Positions 1-6,743 of a stretch of 8,795 bases of DNA are shown here, one piece after another; position 1 is the stretch's first letter, and every line of letters starts with the position of its first letter. Under the pieces are notes generated by a model that searched no databases, had not been told where the DNA came from, and saw only the letters and a list, made by a program, of their open reading frames with translations. The stretch covers positions 1 through 8,795 of the forward strand of contig USTO01000027.1 of NCBI GenBank assembly GCA_900557675.1, given 5' to 3'. The DNA comes from an uncultured Mollicutes bacterium. GTDB lineage: Bacteria > Bacillota_I > Bacilli_A > RF39 > UBA660. The translations under genes and the position numbers were made by a program.

Positions 1-178
1 CCTTGGAAGATGAAATAGTCAAATGGAGCGGTAACGTATCTAAAAGGCAACGTAAGTCATCACTAACTCTACCATACGGAACACGGCATAAATTATCGAA
101 GTTAACATTGCCTAATACAGAGTATAACTTCCTATAACTACATTCGTCAAATAGTGTTATCAAGGTATATGATGACAT
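1..178 (-). CDS. Possible 5' part of an unrecognised protein, running off the left edge
   Basis: An ATG at 176-178 opens a minus-strand frame that stays open for 59 codons to the window edge; an in-frame TAG lies three codons upstream, so this ATG would be the true start. The product begins MSSYTLITLFDEC and has a plausible mix of charged and hydrophobic residues with three Cys, but I do not recognise it. No Shine-Dalgarno is visible before the ATG, unlike the core genes. Codons such as CGT for Arg, and similar amounts of G and C on the two strands, differ from the AGG-rich, strongly G-skewed genes that follow from 249. An overlapping plus-strand frame (3-137) is also open for 44 codons, so coding on this strand is not certain. 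It may belong to another organism. Confidence 0.3.
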   Translation of the reverse strand, partial: MSSYTLITLFDECSYRKLYSVLGNVNFDNLCRVPYGRVSDDLRCLLDTLPLHLTISSSK

Positions 179-248
179 GACTATCTAAGTTTAGCAAACA
201 ACCACAAAACAATTTGCTCGCCATATATTCCATAACATAAATTTCTAT

Positions 249-2867
249 CTACACTCCCACTTTACCACCAACAGCCTTTGTAATAACCTTCCTCATAAAA
301 TCAATCGGAATAACCGTAAAAGCAACTAAAAACATAACCACAAATTCCCTTACCGTAAGTCCACTTGTTCTAAACAAACTCCCCCCATAATAAATAAGAT
401 AAATCTGCGTCACGGCAATAAATAAAATCACCCCAATAAAAACCCTGTTTTTAAAAATCCCTGCAAAAAAATTAAGCCTGTGTGTTCTTGCCGTAAAACT
501 CGTAAATAAACTAATAAAAATAAATAGCCCAAAGAAAGCCGTAAGCAAATACTCATTACCCGCACTATCCCTAAAAAAAGAATTAATAAACTTGCTTTTC
601 AAAAAGAAAATACAAATAATAGAAGAATAAAGTCCCAAAACCAAAATCTGATTAAACATATACCCATTAATAATACCCTCACTCTTACTCTTCGGCCTTT
701 CCCTCATAAACTCATCAGAAGGAGCCTCATAAGAAAAAGCAAGCCCCGCTAAAGTATCCATAACCATATTAATCCATAACATCTGCACTACCGTAACCGG
801 TACAGGAACCCCAATAAAAGGCCCAATAATACTAACACTAAGAGCACTAAGATTAATCGTAAGCTGACAAATAATAAACTTCCTAATACTCTTAAAAATA
901 GTCCTACCATATAAAATAGCCTTCGCAATCGAACCAATATTATCGTCCAAAATAACAATGTCACTAGCTTCCTTGCTAACCTCTGTCCCACTACCCATAC
1001 TAAAACCAACATCACTCTTCTTTAAAGCCGGAGCATCATTAACACCATCTCCCGTCATACCCACAACAAGACCCCTCTTCTTAGCAATATCAACAAGTCG
1101 GCTCTTATCACTAGGAAGAGCCCTCGCAATAACCCTAATCTGACTAAGCCTCTCCCCAATCTCCTCATCACTCATTATCCCTAACTCATTACTATCAATA
1201 ACCAAATCACTACTATCCCTAATAATACCAGCCTCCCTTGCAATAGCATCCGCCGTCCTCTTATTATCACCCGTAATCATCACCACATCAATACCCGCAC
1301 CCTGTACTTCCAAAATAGCCCTCTTACTACTCTCCCTAATATCATCCTTAATCAAAACAAAACCCACAAACACCATATTCTTAAGATAATTAGTAGTCCT
1401 ATCCCCATCCATAGTAGCAAGAGCTAGCACCCTAATACCCTTACTCGTATATACATCAAGTAAATGTCCCATTTTCCGCCTATCCAAAACCTCTACATTA
1501 CCCGCCTCATCATAAAACCTCGTACACCCCTCCAAAATAACCTCCCCAGCTCCCTTAACATATCTAATATGCTTACCACCCTCATCAATAGTTATCGCTG
1601 AGTACTTCTTCTTACTATCAAAACACTCTTCCCTAATAACCCTAATATCACTACCCCTGTTAACCCTCACAAACTCCCTAATAGCCCTATCCGTCGTATT
1701 ACTCCCAAAAGCCCGCTTCTCCTCATTATTATAAATACTATCATTATTATAAACCAAACTCTTAAGCAAAATATCCCCATATTTACCATTAACCTCATTC
1801 AAAAGACAGTAAGAATTCCCACTCCCCAGCGTGTATCCAATAACCTCCAAATTACCCTTCGTAATCGTCCCCGTCTTATCCGTAAACAAAATATTAAGCG
1901 ACCCCGCCGTCTCAATCCCAACCAATTTTCGCACCAAAACATTGTCCCGTAGCATCCTCTTCATATTACTAGATAACACCAAAGTTATCATCATTGGAAG
2001 CCCTTCGGGAACACAAACCACGATTATCGTAACACAAAGAGTTAAACTATGAAGTAGATACTCAAACATTAAAGGAAAATTACCAAGCGTTGCCCTTATC
2101 AAATCCATATCAAAATTATTATTAATAACAACCACGTTAAATAAATAAGAAAAAGCCCCTAGTCCAGCAGCAATATACCCAATTAAACTAATGTCCTTCG
2201 CCAGTTTACCAAGCCTTACTTTAAGAGGACTAGCCTCACTTTCCACTTGCACCTCACTAGCAATCTTTCCATAAAAACTATTATCCCCAACACTAACCAC
2301 TCGCATATACCCAGAGCCCTCTATAATCGTGCTAGCCATATACAAAAAATTATTATCATCAAAATTTTTCCCACTAGTACTAACCTTACGCTTATCCTTA
2401 GCCTCTCCCGTTATATAAACCTCATTAACACTAACACTTCCCCTAATCAAAACCCCATCAGCGGGTACCCTGTCTCCAGTATTAAGCCTAACAATATCCC
2501 CATAAACAATATCATCACTACAAATATTCATCTCCATACCATTCCTAAGAACAAGACACCTAAGCTTAGAAGTCTCCTCCTCTAACCTCTGAAAAGCCTT
2601 CGAAGACCCATACTCACTAATACTAGAAATAAAAGACGCAACAAAGATAGCCAAAACTATCCCAATCGTCTCATACCAATCAAAATCCCGAAACAAAAAA
2701 ATAACCTTAATTGCTAGTGCTATCAAAAGAATCTTAATAATCGGGTCTCCAAGAGTCTCTATAAATAAAGATAAAAACGTGTCTTTCTTTCTCTTACTAA
2801 TAACGTTTCTGCCATATTTCTTCCTATTTTCCAAAACCTCATTATCATTAAGACCATTAAATTCCAT
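249..2867 (-). CDS. P2B-type (PMCA-like) calcium-transporting P-type ATPase, complete
   Basis: A complete membrane pump of about 872 residues that is predicted to couple ATP hydrolysis to Ca2+ export across the cytoplasmic membrane. Residues numbered from the ATG at 2867: actuator-loop TGEA at 153-156, TM4 PEGLP at 287-291, phosphorylation site DKTGT at 330-334, nucleotide-binding KGAGE at 438-442, KDDIR at 507-511, MITGD at 530-534 and hinge TGDGVNDAP at 605-613. TM5 has Asn672 (QLTINLSAL) without the SERCA-type Glu, and TM6 has Asn700/Asp704 in WINMVMD; this pattern is that of P2B pumps with one Ca2+ site. No calmodulin-type tail is present. The frame is open upstream to 2966, but the extra 33 residues are encoded by a T-rich hairpin leader, and family members start MEFNGL-like; a GGGGGG ribosome site precedes 2867. 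TGEA replaces the usual TGES. The gene looks richer in GC and in AGG Arg codons than its neighbours. Confidence 0.93.
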   Translation of the reverse strand: MEFNGLNDNEVLENRKKYGRNVISKRKKDTFLSLFIETLGDPIIKILLIALAIKVIFLFRDFDWYETIGIVLAIFVASFISSISEYGSSKAFQRLEEETSKLRCLVLRNGMEMNICSDDIVYGDIVRLNTGDRVPADGVLIRGSVSVNEVYITGEAKDKRKVSTSGKNFDDNNFLYMASTIIEGSGYMRVVSVGDNSFYGKIASEVQVESEASPLKVRLGKLAKDISLIGYIAAGLGAFSYLFNVVVINNNFDMDLIRATLGNFPLMFEYLLHSLTLCVTIIVVCVPEGLPMMITLVLSSNMKRMLRDNVLVRKLVGIETAGSLNILFTDKTGTITKGNLEVIGYTLGSGNSYCLLNEVNGKYGDILLKSLVYNNDSIYNNEEKRAFGSNTTDRAIREFVRVNRGSDIRVIREECFDSKKKYSAITIDEGGKHIRYVKGAGEVILEGCTRFYDEAGNVEVLDRRKMGHLLDVYTSKGIRVLALATMDGDRTTNYLKNMVFVGFVLIKDDIRESSKRAILEVQGAGIDVVMITGDNKRTADAIAREAGIIRDSSDLVIDSNELGIMSDEEIGERLSQIRVIARALPSDKSRLVDIAKKRGLVVGMTGDGVNDAPALKKSDVGFSMGSGTEVSKEASDIVILDDNIGSIAKAILYGRTIFKSIRKFIICQLTINLSALSVSIIGPFIGVPVPVTVVQMLWINMVMDTLAGLAFSYEAPSDEFMRERPKSKSEGIINGYMFNQILVLGLYSSIICIFFLKSKFINSFFRDSAGNEYLLTAFFGLFIFISLFTSFTARTHRLNFFAGIFKNRVFIGVILFIAVTQIYLIYYGGSLFRTSGLTVREFVVMFLVAFTVIPIDFMRKVITKAVGGKVGV

Positions 2868-2873
2868 AAGTAT

Positions 2874-2879
2874 CCCCCC
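2874..2879 (-). promoter_or_regulatory. Ribosome binding site deciding the P2B ATPase start
   Basis: Read on the minus strand, GGGGGG is followed by six bases (ATACTT) and then the ATG at 2865-2867. This purine run is the only Shine-Dalgarno-like element near a candidate start. The upstream ATG at 2966 has only GTAAGATA before it. Confidence 0.6.
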
Positions 2880-2882
2880 ATT

Positions 2883-2941
2883 AAAAAGTACTAAAAAACT
2901 AAAAAAAAAGACTAAGTACCCTTCGACAAAGTCTGTACTTT
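2883..2941 (-). promoter_or_regulatory. Structured leader / possible attenuator ahead of the P2B ATPase
   Basis: On the minus strand, AAAGTAC (2941-2935) can pair with GTACTT (2919-2914) to form a hairpin. Inside it a small CTT/AAG stem is possible, and AGACT (2934-2930) could alternatively pair with AGTCT (2913-2909). A run of nine U follows at 2909-2901, the layout of a weak intrinsic terminator. A third copy, GTACTTTTT (2891-2883), just before the ribosome site, could instead pair with the first AAAGTAC over 7 bp. The mutually exclusive pairings are a feature of attenuators, but no known riboswitch (including the yybP-ykoY Mn2+ motif) is recognised. A GATAAT-like -10 near 2970 is weak. Read-through transcription from upstream is also possible. 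Confidence 0.35.
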
Positions 2942-2983
2942 CCATCTTCCATTTAATCTGTTTCATTATCTTACAGTAATGAG

Positions 2984-3015
2984 AAAAATAAAAAGCCTTA
3001 GCATAATACTAAGAC
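2984..3015 (-). terminator. Rho-independent terminator of the pilin/Ig operon
   Basis: On the minus strand GTCTTAGTA (3015-3007) pairs with TGCTAAGGC (3003-2995) over 9 bp, with two G-U wobbles and a three-base loop, then TTTTTATTTTT (2994-2984). It starts ten bases after the stop codon of the 3025-3906 gene. It therefore separates the pilin-like operon from the P2B pump. Confidence 0.85.
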
Positions 3016-3024
3016 TATATTTAC

Positions 3025-3906
3025 CTAATGTTTACCACCTTTTCCACTACCACTTTGAATATTACTCACTACATTACGAACCTTTCCCAAATACACAATA
3101 TCACTATTCATACCAGCATAATTATAGGAAATAGCCCAAATATAATATTCCTTATCCCCCTCAAATTTCAAATCCTCCCTTTTACTAAATAAACTAATAT
3201 CTACTGGAGTAGCATCACTCTCACTAATATAATAATACACATCCCTAACTCCACTTTCATCATCCATAAAAATAGCCTCAAAAGAATTATTATCCCTATT
3301 AAAACTATCAAAGTAAGGTGCCGAAGTATCAATTCTAAGTAAAATATCCTTACTAATACAAGTATTATTCTTTAAACAAACTTCTACAACATAATCACCA
3401 TCAATATAATCATTCATAATAACACCATTATCCAAAACAATATCATAAGGACCATAAAACTTAATAGAACTAATATCCCCCTCATTATACAAATCATTCT
3501 TAAACTTTAAAGAAATTTTATAGTGACCAATCCATTCCCCACTCTTGTAAGCAAAGTTATCACTATTAAGAAAACTAACATCCACCGTAGGTATAACCCT
3601 CATTTTATCATTTAAATTGCAATCATAATCCCTTGAAATATTAACCTTATCACCAGTAAAACCAATAACCCTGCAATCTAGTTTCTTCTTCAAAATAATA
3701 CTCCTGTTATTACTAATATACCCATTTGCATAAAGAGCCCCAATAGTTGTCTTATCAAAATCCCCCTTATGATCACTCTGCCAAGAACTAGCCCCTTTCC
3801 TAATATCAGAATAATAAATACCATTAAGAATAAAATACCCAATAATAGAAATAACAAATATAACAATAAGCATTATCAATATAACAACCAAATTCTTCTT
3901 TTTCAT
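3025..3906 (-). CDS. Membrane-anchored pilin-like protein with C-terminal Ig-like module
   Basis: A 293-residue protein of unknown exact role, predicted to sit outside the membrane. A Lys-rich start is followed by one hydrophobic segment at about 6-28. Residues 30-75 (IGALYANGYISN region) resemble the early globular part of the pilin-like protein upstream (IKDLVDKGYLDGD), but the G^FTLIE processing site is absent, so it is probably an uncleaved anchor. Cys pairs occur at 78/96 and 177/183. From about 192 (DTSAP) to 275 there is an Ig-like module ending in EYYIWAIS (253-260), matching modules in both other surface proteins of this window. The tail is Gly/Ser/Lys-rich (GSGKGGKH). The ATG lies 15 bases after the upstream stop, with AGGAT/AGGATG ribosome sites in between, so the pair is co-transcribed and probably coupled. 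A minor pilin or assembly partner is possible. Confidence 0.8.
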   Translation of the reverse strand: MKKKNLVVILIMLIVIFVISIIGYFILNGIYYSDIRKGASSWQSDHKGDFDKTTIGALYANGYISNNRSIILKKKLDCRVIGFTGDKVNISRDYDCNLNDKMRVIPTVDVSFLNSDNFAYKSGEWIGHYKISLKFKNDLYNEGDISSIKFYGPYDIVLDNGVIMNDYIDGDYVVEVCLKNNTCISKDILLRIDTSAPYFDSFNRDNNSFEAIFMDDESGVRDVYYYISESDATPVDISLFSKREDLKFEGDKEYYIWAISYNYAGMNSDIVYLGKVRNVVSNIQSGSGKGGKH

Positions 3907-3921
3907 AACATCATCCTATCC

Positions 3922-5934
3922 TTATCTTTCACTATAATACCTATAACAATCCCCTGCATAAAAGCCCGTTCCTATAGGACAACAATAACAAAAATTATCA
4001 GAACAAAAACCACTTACATAACTAGAATTATGATTAGTACAAGAATTATATCCATTAAGCTTATACGCAGAATACCTCGGCTTATTAACCTCTAAATCCG
4101 TCGTTCCACAAGTAGTACCACGACAATTATTATTATACCAAGTATAAAGTTTACTTCCACCCTTATACCAAGTACCAGCAATATTATCATAACTAACATT
4201 AAAACTAAGTTCTCCTGCAATAATAGAATTAACCGCGTGCATCATCGTTTGTGCATTCGAATAACCCGTACTAAAATGCCAATTAACAGAATTATCCTTC
4301 ATTAAACAAACCTTATGACAATCATCATCATAATCACTGCCACCACCAGAGTCGCCTCCACCATCACAAGCATCACATCTAAATTTTTTAAACATCGTAG
4401 TAGATACATTTCCACAAGAATCAACCATTTTAATATGAATATAGTATCTTGTCCCACACTCTAAATCGTCATAACCATCTTCAAAATCTCTCCAACCTCT
4501 TCGAGGAGATGAACGAGAAGTAGTTATTTGCTGATACATTTCTGTCACACCAACACTATCAGATGGTGCTATCGCAAAATCATAGGAAAAACCATAACTA
4601 TCACAATCAAAATTAAATTCACTATAATCATAATTTATCGTAGGTCCCTCATCATCAAGATATGAAGGAGATACCGTAGTATAATAAGATAACCCATTAA
4701 CATCTGTAACCTCTATCTTATAACTACCCTTCTTCAAATTAACCGTTTTTGTCGTAGATTTAACTCCATTCGTACCAAAATCCTCCGATTTAACCACACT
4801 GCCCGTACTTGTATTAGTTATCTTGTAAGATTTAACCGCAACATTATCCGAAAAAGTAAGCTTAATATCCCTATCCTTAATTCTCCAACGTGGATAAGAC
4901 GAACCGCACTGACCATTCGTATAATCCCACTCATAAACCAACCTAGGTTTCTCATTATCAAAATTAAACGATTTACTATTAGTAGAAATATTGCCCGCTT
5001 TATCCATTACCCATACGTAGTATGTAGTTGCTTTATTTATTGAAAACCCTACAGGTCTAACGTATCCATAATTGTCTATATTAATACTCTTAAACATATC
5101 GCCACTAGGTTCAGAGCTACTATCACTAATATATATCTTATAAAGCCCTGATAAATCCTCTTTATAAGTAAGCTTAAATTTAGTAATAGACCCGCTCGAA
5201 TAAGCAAAACTACTTATACCATTAATAACAGGAGCTGTCTTATCTATATTAAAATTCTTATGAGCCGTTTTACCATCTCCGCCATCACCAACACTAACAT
5301 TAAATCTAATATTCTTACCCTCATTATTAATATCAAAACTCTTTTTACCATCTCTAATAATACCCTTATTATTAAGATTGTTACCAATACCATATCTAAA
5401 TTCCGTAACACTATTAGCCCTATTACTAGTAACTAAAACATTACCCTTTACATTAGTATTATACCAATTACCATCTCCATAAATATTAGGCTCTGTTTCA
5501 ACCTCAATGTCAATACCAGTAATACTTTCTACATTACAAAAGTTAGTATTAATATCACTTTCATAAGTCTTATAAGGAACATAACTCATATCATTATTCC
5601 TAATAACAATAATTTCCTTATCAACTTCTTTAACTTTATCTCCATCAAGATACCCCTTATCAACCAAATCCTTTATTTTAACACAAATATACCTAAAACT
5701 CTTACCCCCATAATTATAACTCTGATAATCATTATCATCCTTAAATTCCGTTGCATAAGCAAGTACACTTTTATACTCAGCTTCCGTATTAATAAGAGTA
5801 ATCTTATCATCCTTATTATTAATTAAACTAATTGATACAAAAATAGAAACACTAACAACAACACCAAGAACTACTATAACAGCAAGAAGTTCTATTAATG
5901 TAAACCCCATATTATTTATACCATTCTTTTTCAC
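3922..5934 (-). CDS. Large type IV prepilin-like surface protein with Ig-like repeats and Cys-rich C-terminus
   Basis: About 670 residues from a GTG at 5932-5934. The N-terminus has a basic leader (MKKNGINNMG), the prepilin peptidase site G10^F11TLIELL with Glu at +5, and a hydrophobic helix at about 11-38: the classic N-methylation signature. A pilin-like region follows (IKDLVDKGYLDGD near 86-98). Then come about four Ig-like modules: roughly 137-230, 231-327 (starts DKTAPVI; TYYVWVMDKAGNIS at 304-317), 326-430 and 427-522. A Gly/Asp linker (525-538) leads to a C-terminal domain of about 130 residues with ten Cys. Ordinary pilins are 120-200 residues, so this is a greatly extended form. No assembly ATPase or prepilin peptidase is in the window. 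The frame is open upstream to 6093, but that would overlap the Smr gene and bury the prepilin signal; AAGGAG at 5945-5950 supports the GTG. Likely an adhesin exported by a type IV pilus or pseudopilus system. Confidence 0.85.
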   Translation of the reverse strand: MKKNGINNMGFTLIELLAVIVVLGVVVSVSIFVSISLINNKDDKITLINTEAEYKSVLAYATEFKDDNDYQSYNYGGKSFRYICVKIKDLVDKGYLDGDKVKEVDKEIIVIRNNDMSYVPYKTYESDINTNFCNVESITGIDIEVETEPNIYGDGNWYNTNVKGNVLVTSNRANSVTEFRYGIGNNLNNKGIIRDGKKSFDINNEGKNIRFNVSVGDGGDGKTAHKNFNIDKTAPVINGISSFAYSSGSITKFKLTYKEDLSGLYKIYISDSSSEPSGDMFKSINIDNYGYVRPVGFSINKATTYYVWVMDKAGNISTNSKSFNFDNEKPRLVYEWDYTNGQCGSSYPRWRIKDRDIKLTFSDNVAVKSYKITNTSTGSVVKSEDFGTNGVKSTTKTVNLKKGSYKIEVTDVNGLSYYTTVSPSYLDDEGPTINYDYSEFNFDCDSYGFSYDFAIAPSDSVGVTEMYQQITTSRSSPRRGWRDFEDGYDDLECGTRYYIHIKMVDSCGNVSTTMFKKFRCDACDGGGDSGGGSDYDDDCHKVCLMKDNSVNWHFSTGYSNAQTMMHAVNSIIAGELSFNVSYDNIAGTWYKGGSKLYTWYNNNCRGTTCGTTDLEVNKPRYSAYKLNGYNSCTNHNSSYVSGFCSDNFCYCCPIGTGFYAGDCYRYYSER

Positions 5935-5944
5935 GGAACATCTA

Positions 5945-5950
5945 CTCCTT
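5945..5950 (-). promoter_or_regulatory. Ribosome binding site fixing the GTG start of the prepilin-like gene
   Basis: AAGGAG on the minus strand lies ten bases before the GTG at 5934. An ATG between them (MFREKEWYK) is in another frame and stops after nine codons. The GTG places the G^FTLIE site ten residues from the N-terminus, the usual leader length. Confidence 0.65.
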
Positions 5951-5972
5951 ATAACTATCTTTTTATAACAAT

Positions 5973-6001
5973 ATATTATCACAATTAACACTATCGTGCA
6001 A
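5973..6001 (-). promoter_or_regulatory. Candidate sigma-A promoter of the prepilin-like/Ig operon
   Basis: On the minus strand TTGCAC (6001-5996) is followed after 17 bases by TAATAT (5978-5973). An overlapping GATAAT (5980-5975) preceded by TGT would be an extended -10. Transcription would start near 5966, about 30 bases before the GTG. The match is moderate and the region is AT-rich. Confidence 0.4.
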
Positions 6002-6013
6002 GTAAATACCAAG

Positions 6014-6048
6014 AAAAAAATAAAATTTTTAAACTCCAAAAGAGAGCT
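6014..6048 (-). terminator. Weak possible terminator after the Smr gene
   Basis: On the minus strand a short stem (AGCTCT, 6048-6043, with GGAGTT, 6037-6032; some G-U pairs) overlaps the Smr stop codon. An A5T4AT7 tract follows at 6030-6014. The stem is weak, so partial read-through into the prepilin-like gene is likely. Confidence 0.3.
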
Positions 6049-6298
6049 ATTTAAAAATAACAACCGTACATCCAGGATTAAAAGCATCAACATAAAACCG
6101 CTTAACCCTTTTATCAGTTTTCAAAAAACTGTGCACCTCCTTCTTCAAAATTCCCTCACCATTGCCGTGAACAATAACCACACCATCTTCTCCCATAATA
6201 AGAGCCTCTGTTACAAAATCCATAACTCTAACCCTTGCACTATCCCTATCATATCCGTGTAAATCAATACTAGGAAATCTATTAATAAAAATATCCAT
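6047..6298 (-). CDS. Stand-alone Smr (small MutS-related) domain protein
   Basis: An 83-residue protein that is little more than one Smr domain, the nuclease-like fold at the C-terminus of MutS2. Visible motifs are IDLHGYD (residues 11-17), the LDxH-type motif, HGNGEGIL (44-51), the HGxGxG loop, and GCTVV near the C-terminus (76-80). Smr domains bind or cleave branched DNA or RNA; whether this short form has nuclease activity cannot be told. The frame extends upstream to a GTG at 6322, but that codon lies at the predicted transcription start, just after the TATAAT box. The ATG at 6298 has ATGGGG seven bases before it and gives the family-like start MDIFINRFPSIDLHGYD. It appears to be a single-gene unit with its own promoter, between two surface-protein units, with no obvious functional link to them. 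Confidence 0.9.
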   Translation of the reverse strand: MDIFINRFPSIDLHGYDRDSARVRVMDFVTEALIMGEDGVVIVHGNGEGILKKEVHSFLKTDKRVKRFYVDAFNPGCTVVIFK

Positions 6299-6326
6299 AA
6301 TAATACCCCATCTCACTTTCACTCCT

Positions 6327-6335
6327 ATTATACCA
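6327..6335 (-). promoter_or_regulatory. Extended -10 promoter of the Smr gene
   Basis: The minus strand reads TGGTATAAT (6335-6327), a perfect TATAAT with the TGn extension. No good -35 is seen (TAGTCT at 17 bases). Transcription would begin near 6320, giving a leader of about 22 bases. The box lies directly after the terminator of the upstream unit. Confidence 0.7.
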
Positions 6336-6345
6336 AAAACTAGTG

Positions 6346-6370
6346 AAAAAGACTACCCCACCAGTAGTCT
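6346..6370 (-). terminator. Rho-independent terminator of the P2A ATPase/Ig-like operon
   Basis: On the minus strand AGACTAC (6370-6364) pairs perfectly with GTAGTCT (6356-6350), one more U-G pair is possible, and TTTTT follows (6350-6346). The TAG stop codon of the upstream gene (6371-6369) lies partly inside the 5' arm, so the ribosome stops in the hairpin. Confidence 0.88.
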
Positions 6371-6743
6371 ATTTCAAATTCGTATTAAACTCTGCATAAT
6401 CACTAATCTTACCACTATTATCCATTACCCATATATAATAAATCTTACCCTGATAAATTCTAAAAGTAACACCATTTTCTTCTACATCCTTAAAACAAAT
6501 AGACTTACTATTAGGAATACTCTTTGTAGTCTTAACACATATCATATTAGCTCCACCACTAGTATTAACAATAAGATTACCATCATCAAGCCTAATATCC
6601 TCAATCTTTGCTCCCTCTACTTTTGCATAGAAAGAATCTCCCGATGTATCCTTAACCATATTACTAGCAGCTACATAACTAAATACACATAAAATAATAA
6701 TACCAGCAATGATTACAAAACTCTTACCATTATTACTTTTCAT
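6369..6743 (-). CDS. Small membrane-anchored protein with a single Ig-like module
   Basis: A 124-residue protein that I do not recognise as a named family. A short basic N-terminus precedes one hydrophobic segment (about 9-27), which may be an anchor or an uncleaved signal; no lipobox is evident. The rest is one compact beta-rich module with Cys69 and Cys83 and the motif IYYIWVMDNSGKIS (101-114), nearly the same as TYYVWVMDKAGNIS in the large prepilin-like protein. Its ATG overlaps the stop codon of the P2A pump by one base (TAATG), and its AAAGGGGG ribosome site lies within the codons for the pump's Gly-Lys-Gly-Gly tail, so translation is probably coupled. The gene is last in its transcript. 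A role as a pump accessory or as an extracytoplasmic partner of the pilin-like proteins is possible; neither is shown by the sequence. Confidence 0.8.
   Translation of the reverse strand: MKSNNGKSFVIIAGIIILCVFSYVAASNMVKDTSGDSFYAKVEGAKIEDIRLDDGNLIVNTSGGANMICVKTTKSIPNSKSICFKDVEENGVTFRIYQGKIYYIWVMDNSGKISDYAEFNTNLK

Noticed and set aside
193..218. AGCAAA/TTTGCT inverted repeat as a terminator of the ATPase
   Set aside because: The stem is only 6 bp with a 14-base loop, and no U-tract follows on the minus strand.
788..1015. Minus-strand 75-codon frame inside the P2B ATPase
   Set aside because: It is a Leu/Val-rich out-of-frame shadow of the TM5-TM6 region, where the main frame has clear pump motifs.
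2868..2983. yybP-ykoY Mn2+ riboswitch, often found before P-type ATPases
   Set aside because: The conserved loop sequences of that motif are absent; only the GTACTT hairpins are present.
3769..4095. Plus-strand 108-codon frame
   Set aside because: It is antisense to the two surface genes, is rich in Ile/Thr/Asn from AT-rich complement sequence and has no ribosome site. The other plus-strand frames at 1831, 2247, 2779, 5996 and 7176 are shadows for the same reasons.
5935..6093. Longer prepilin-like frame starting at 6093
   Set aside because: It would overlap the Smr gene and add a second hydrophobic stretch encoded by AT-rich promoter DNA. The GTG at 5934 has AAGGAG and places the prepilin site correctly.
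6299..6322. GTG at 6322 as start of the Smr protein
   Set aside because: It lies at the expected transcription start behind TGGTATAAT, and AGGAG abuts it with no spacing. The ATG at 6298 fits the family start better; the GTG at 6316 remains a minor alternative.
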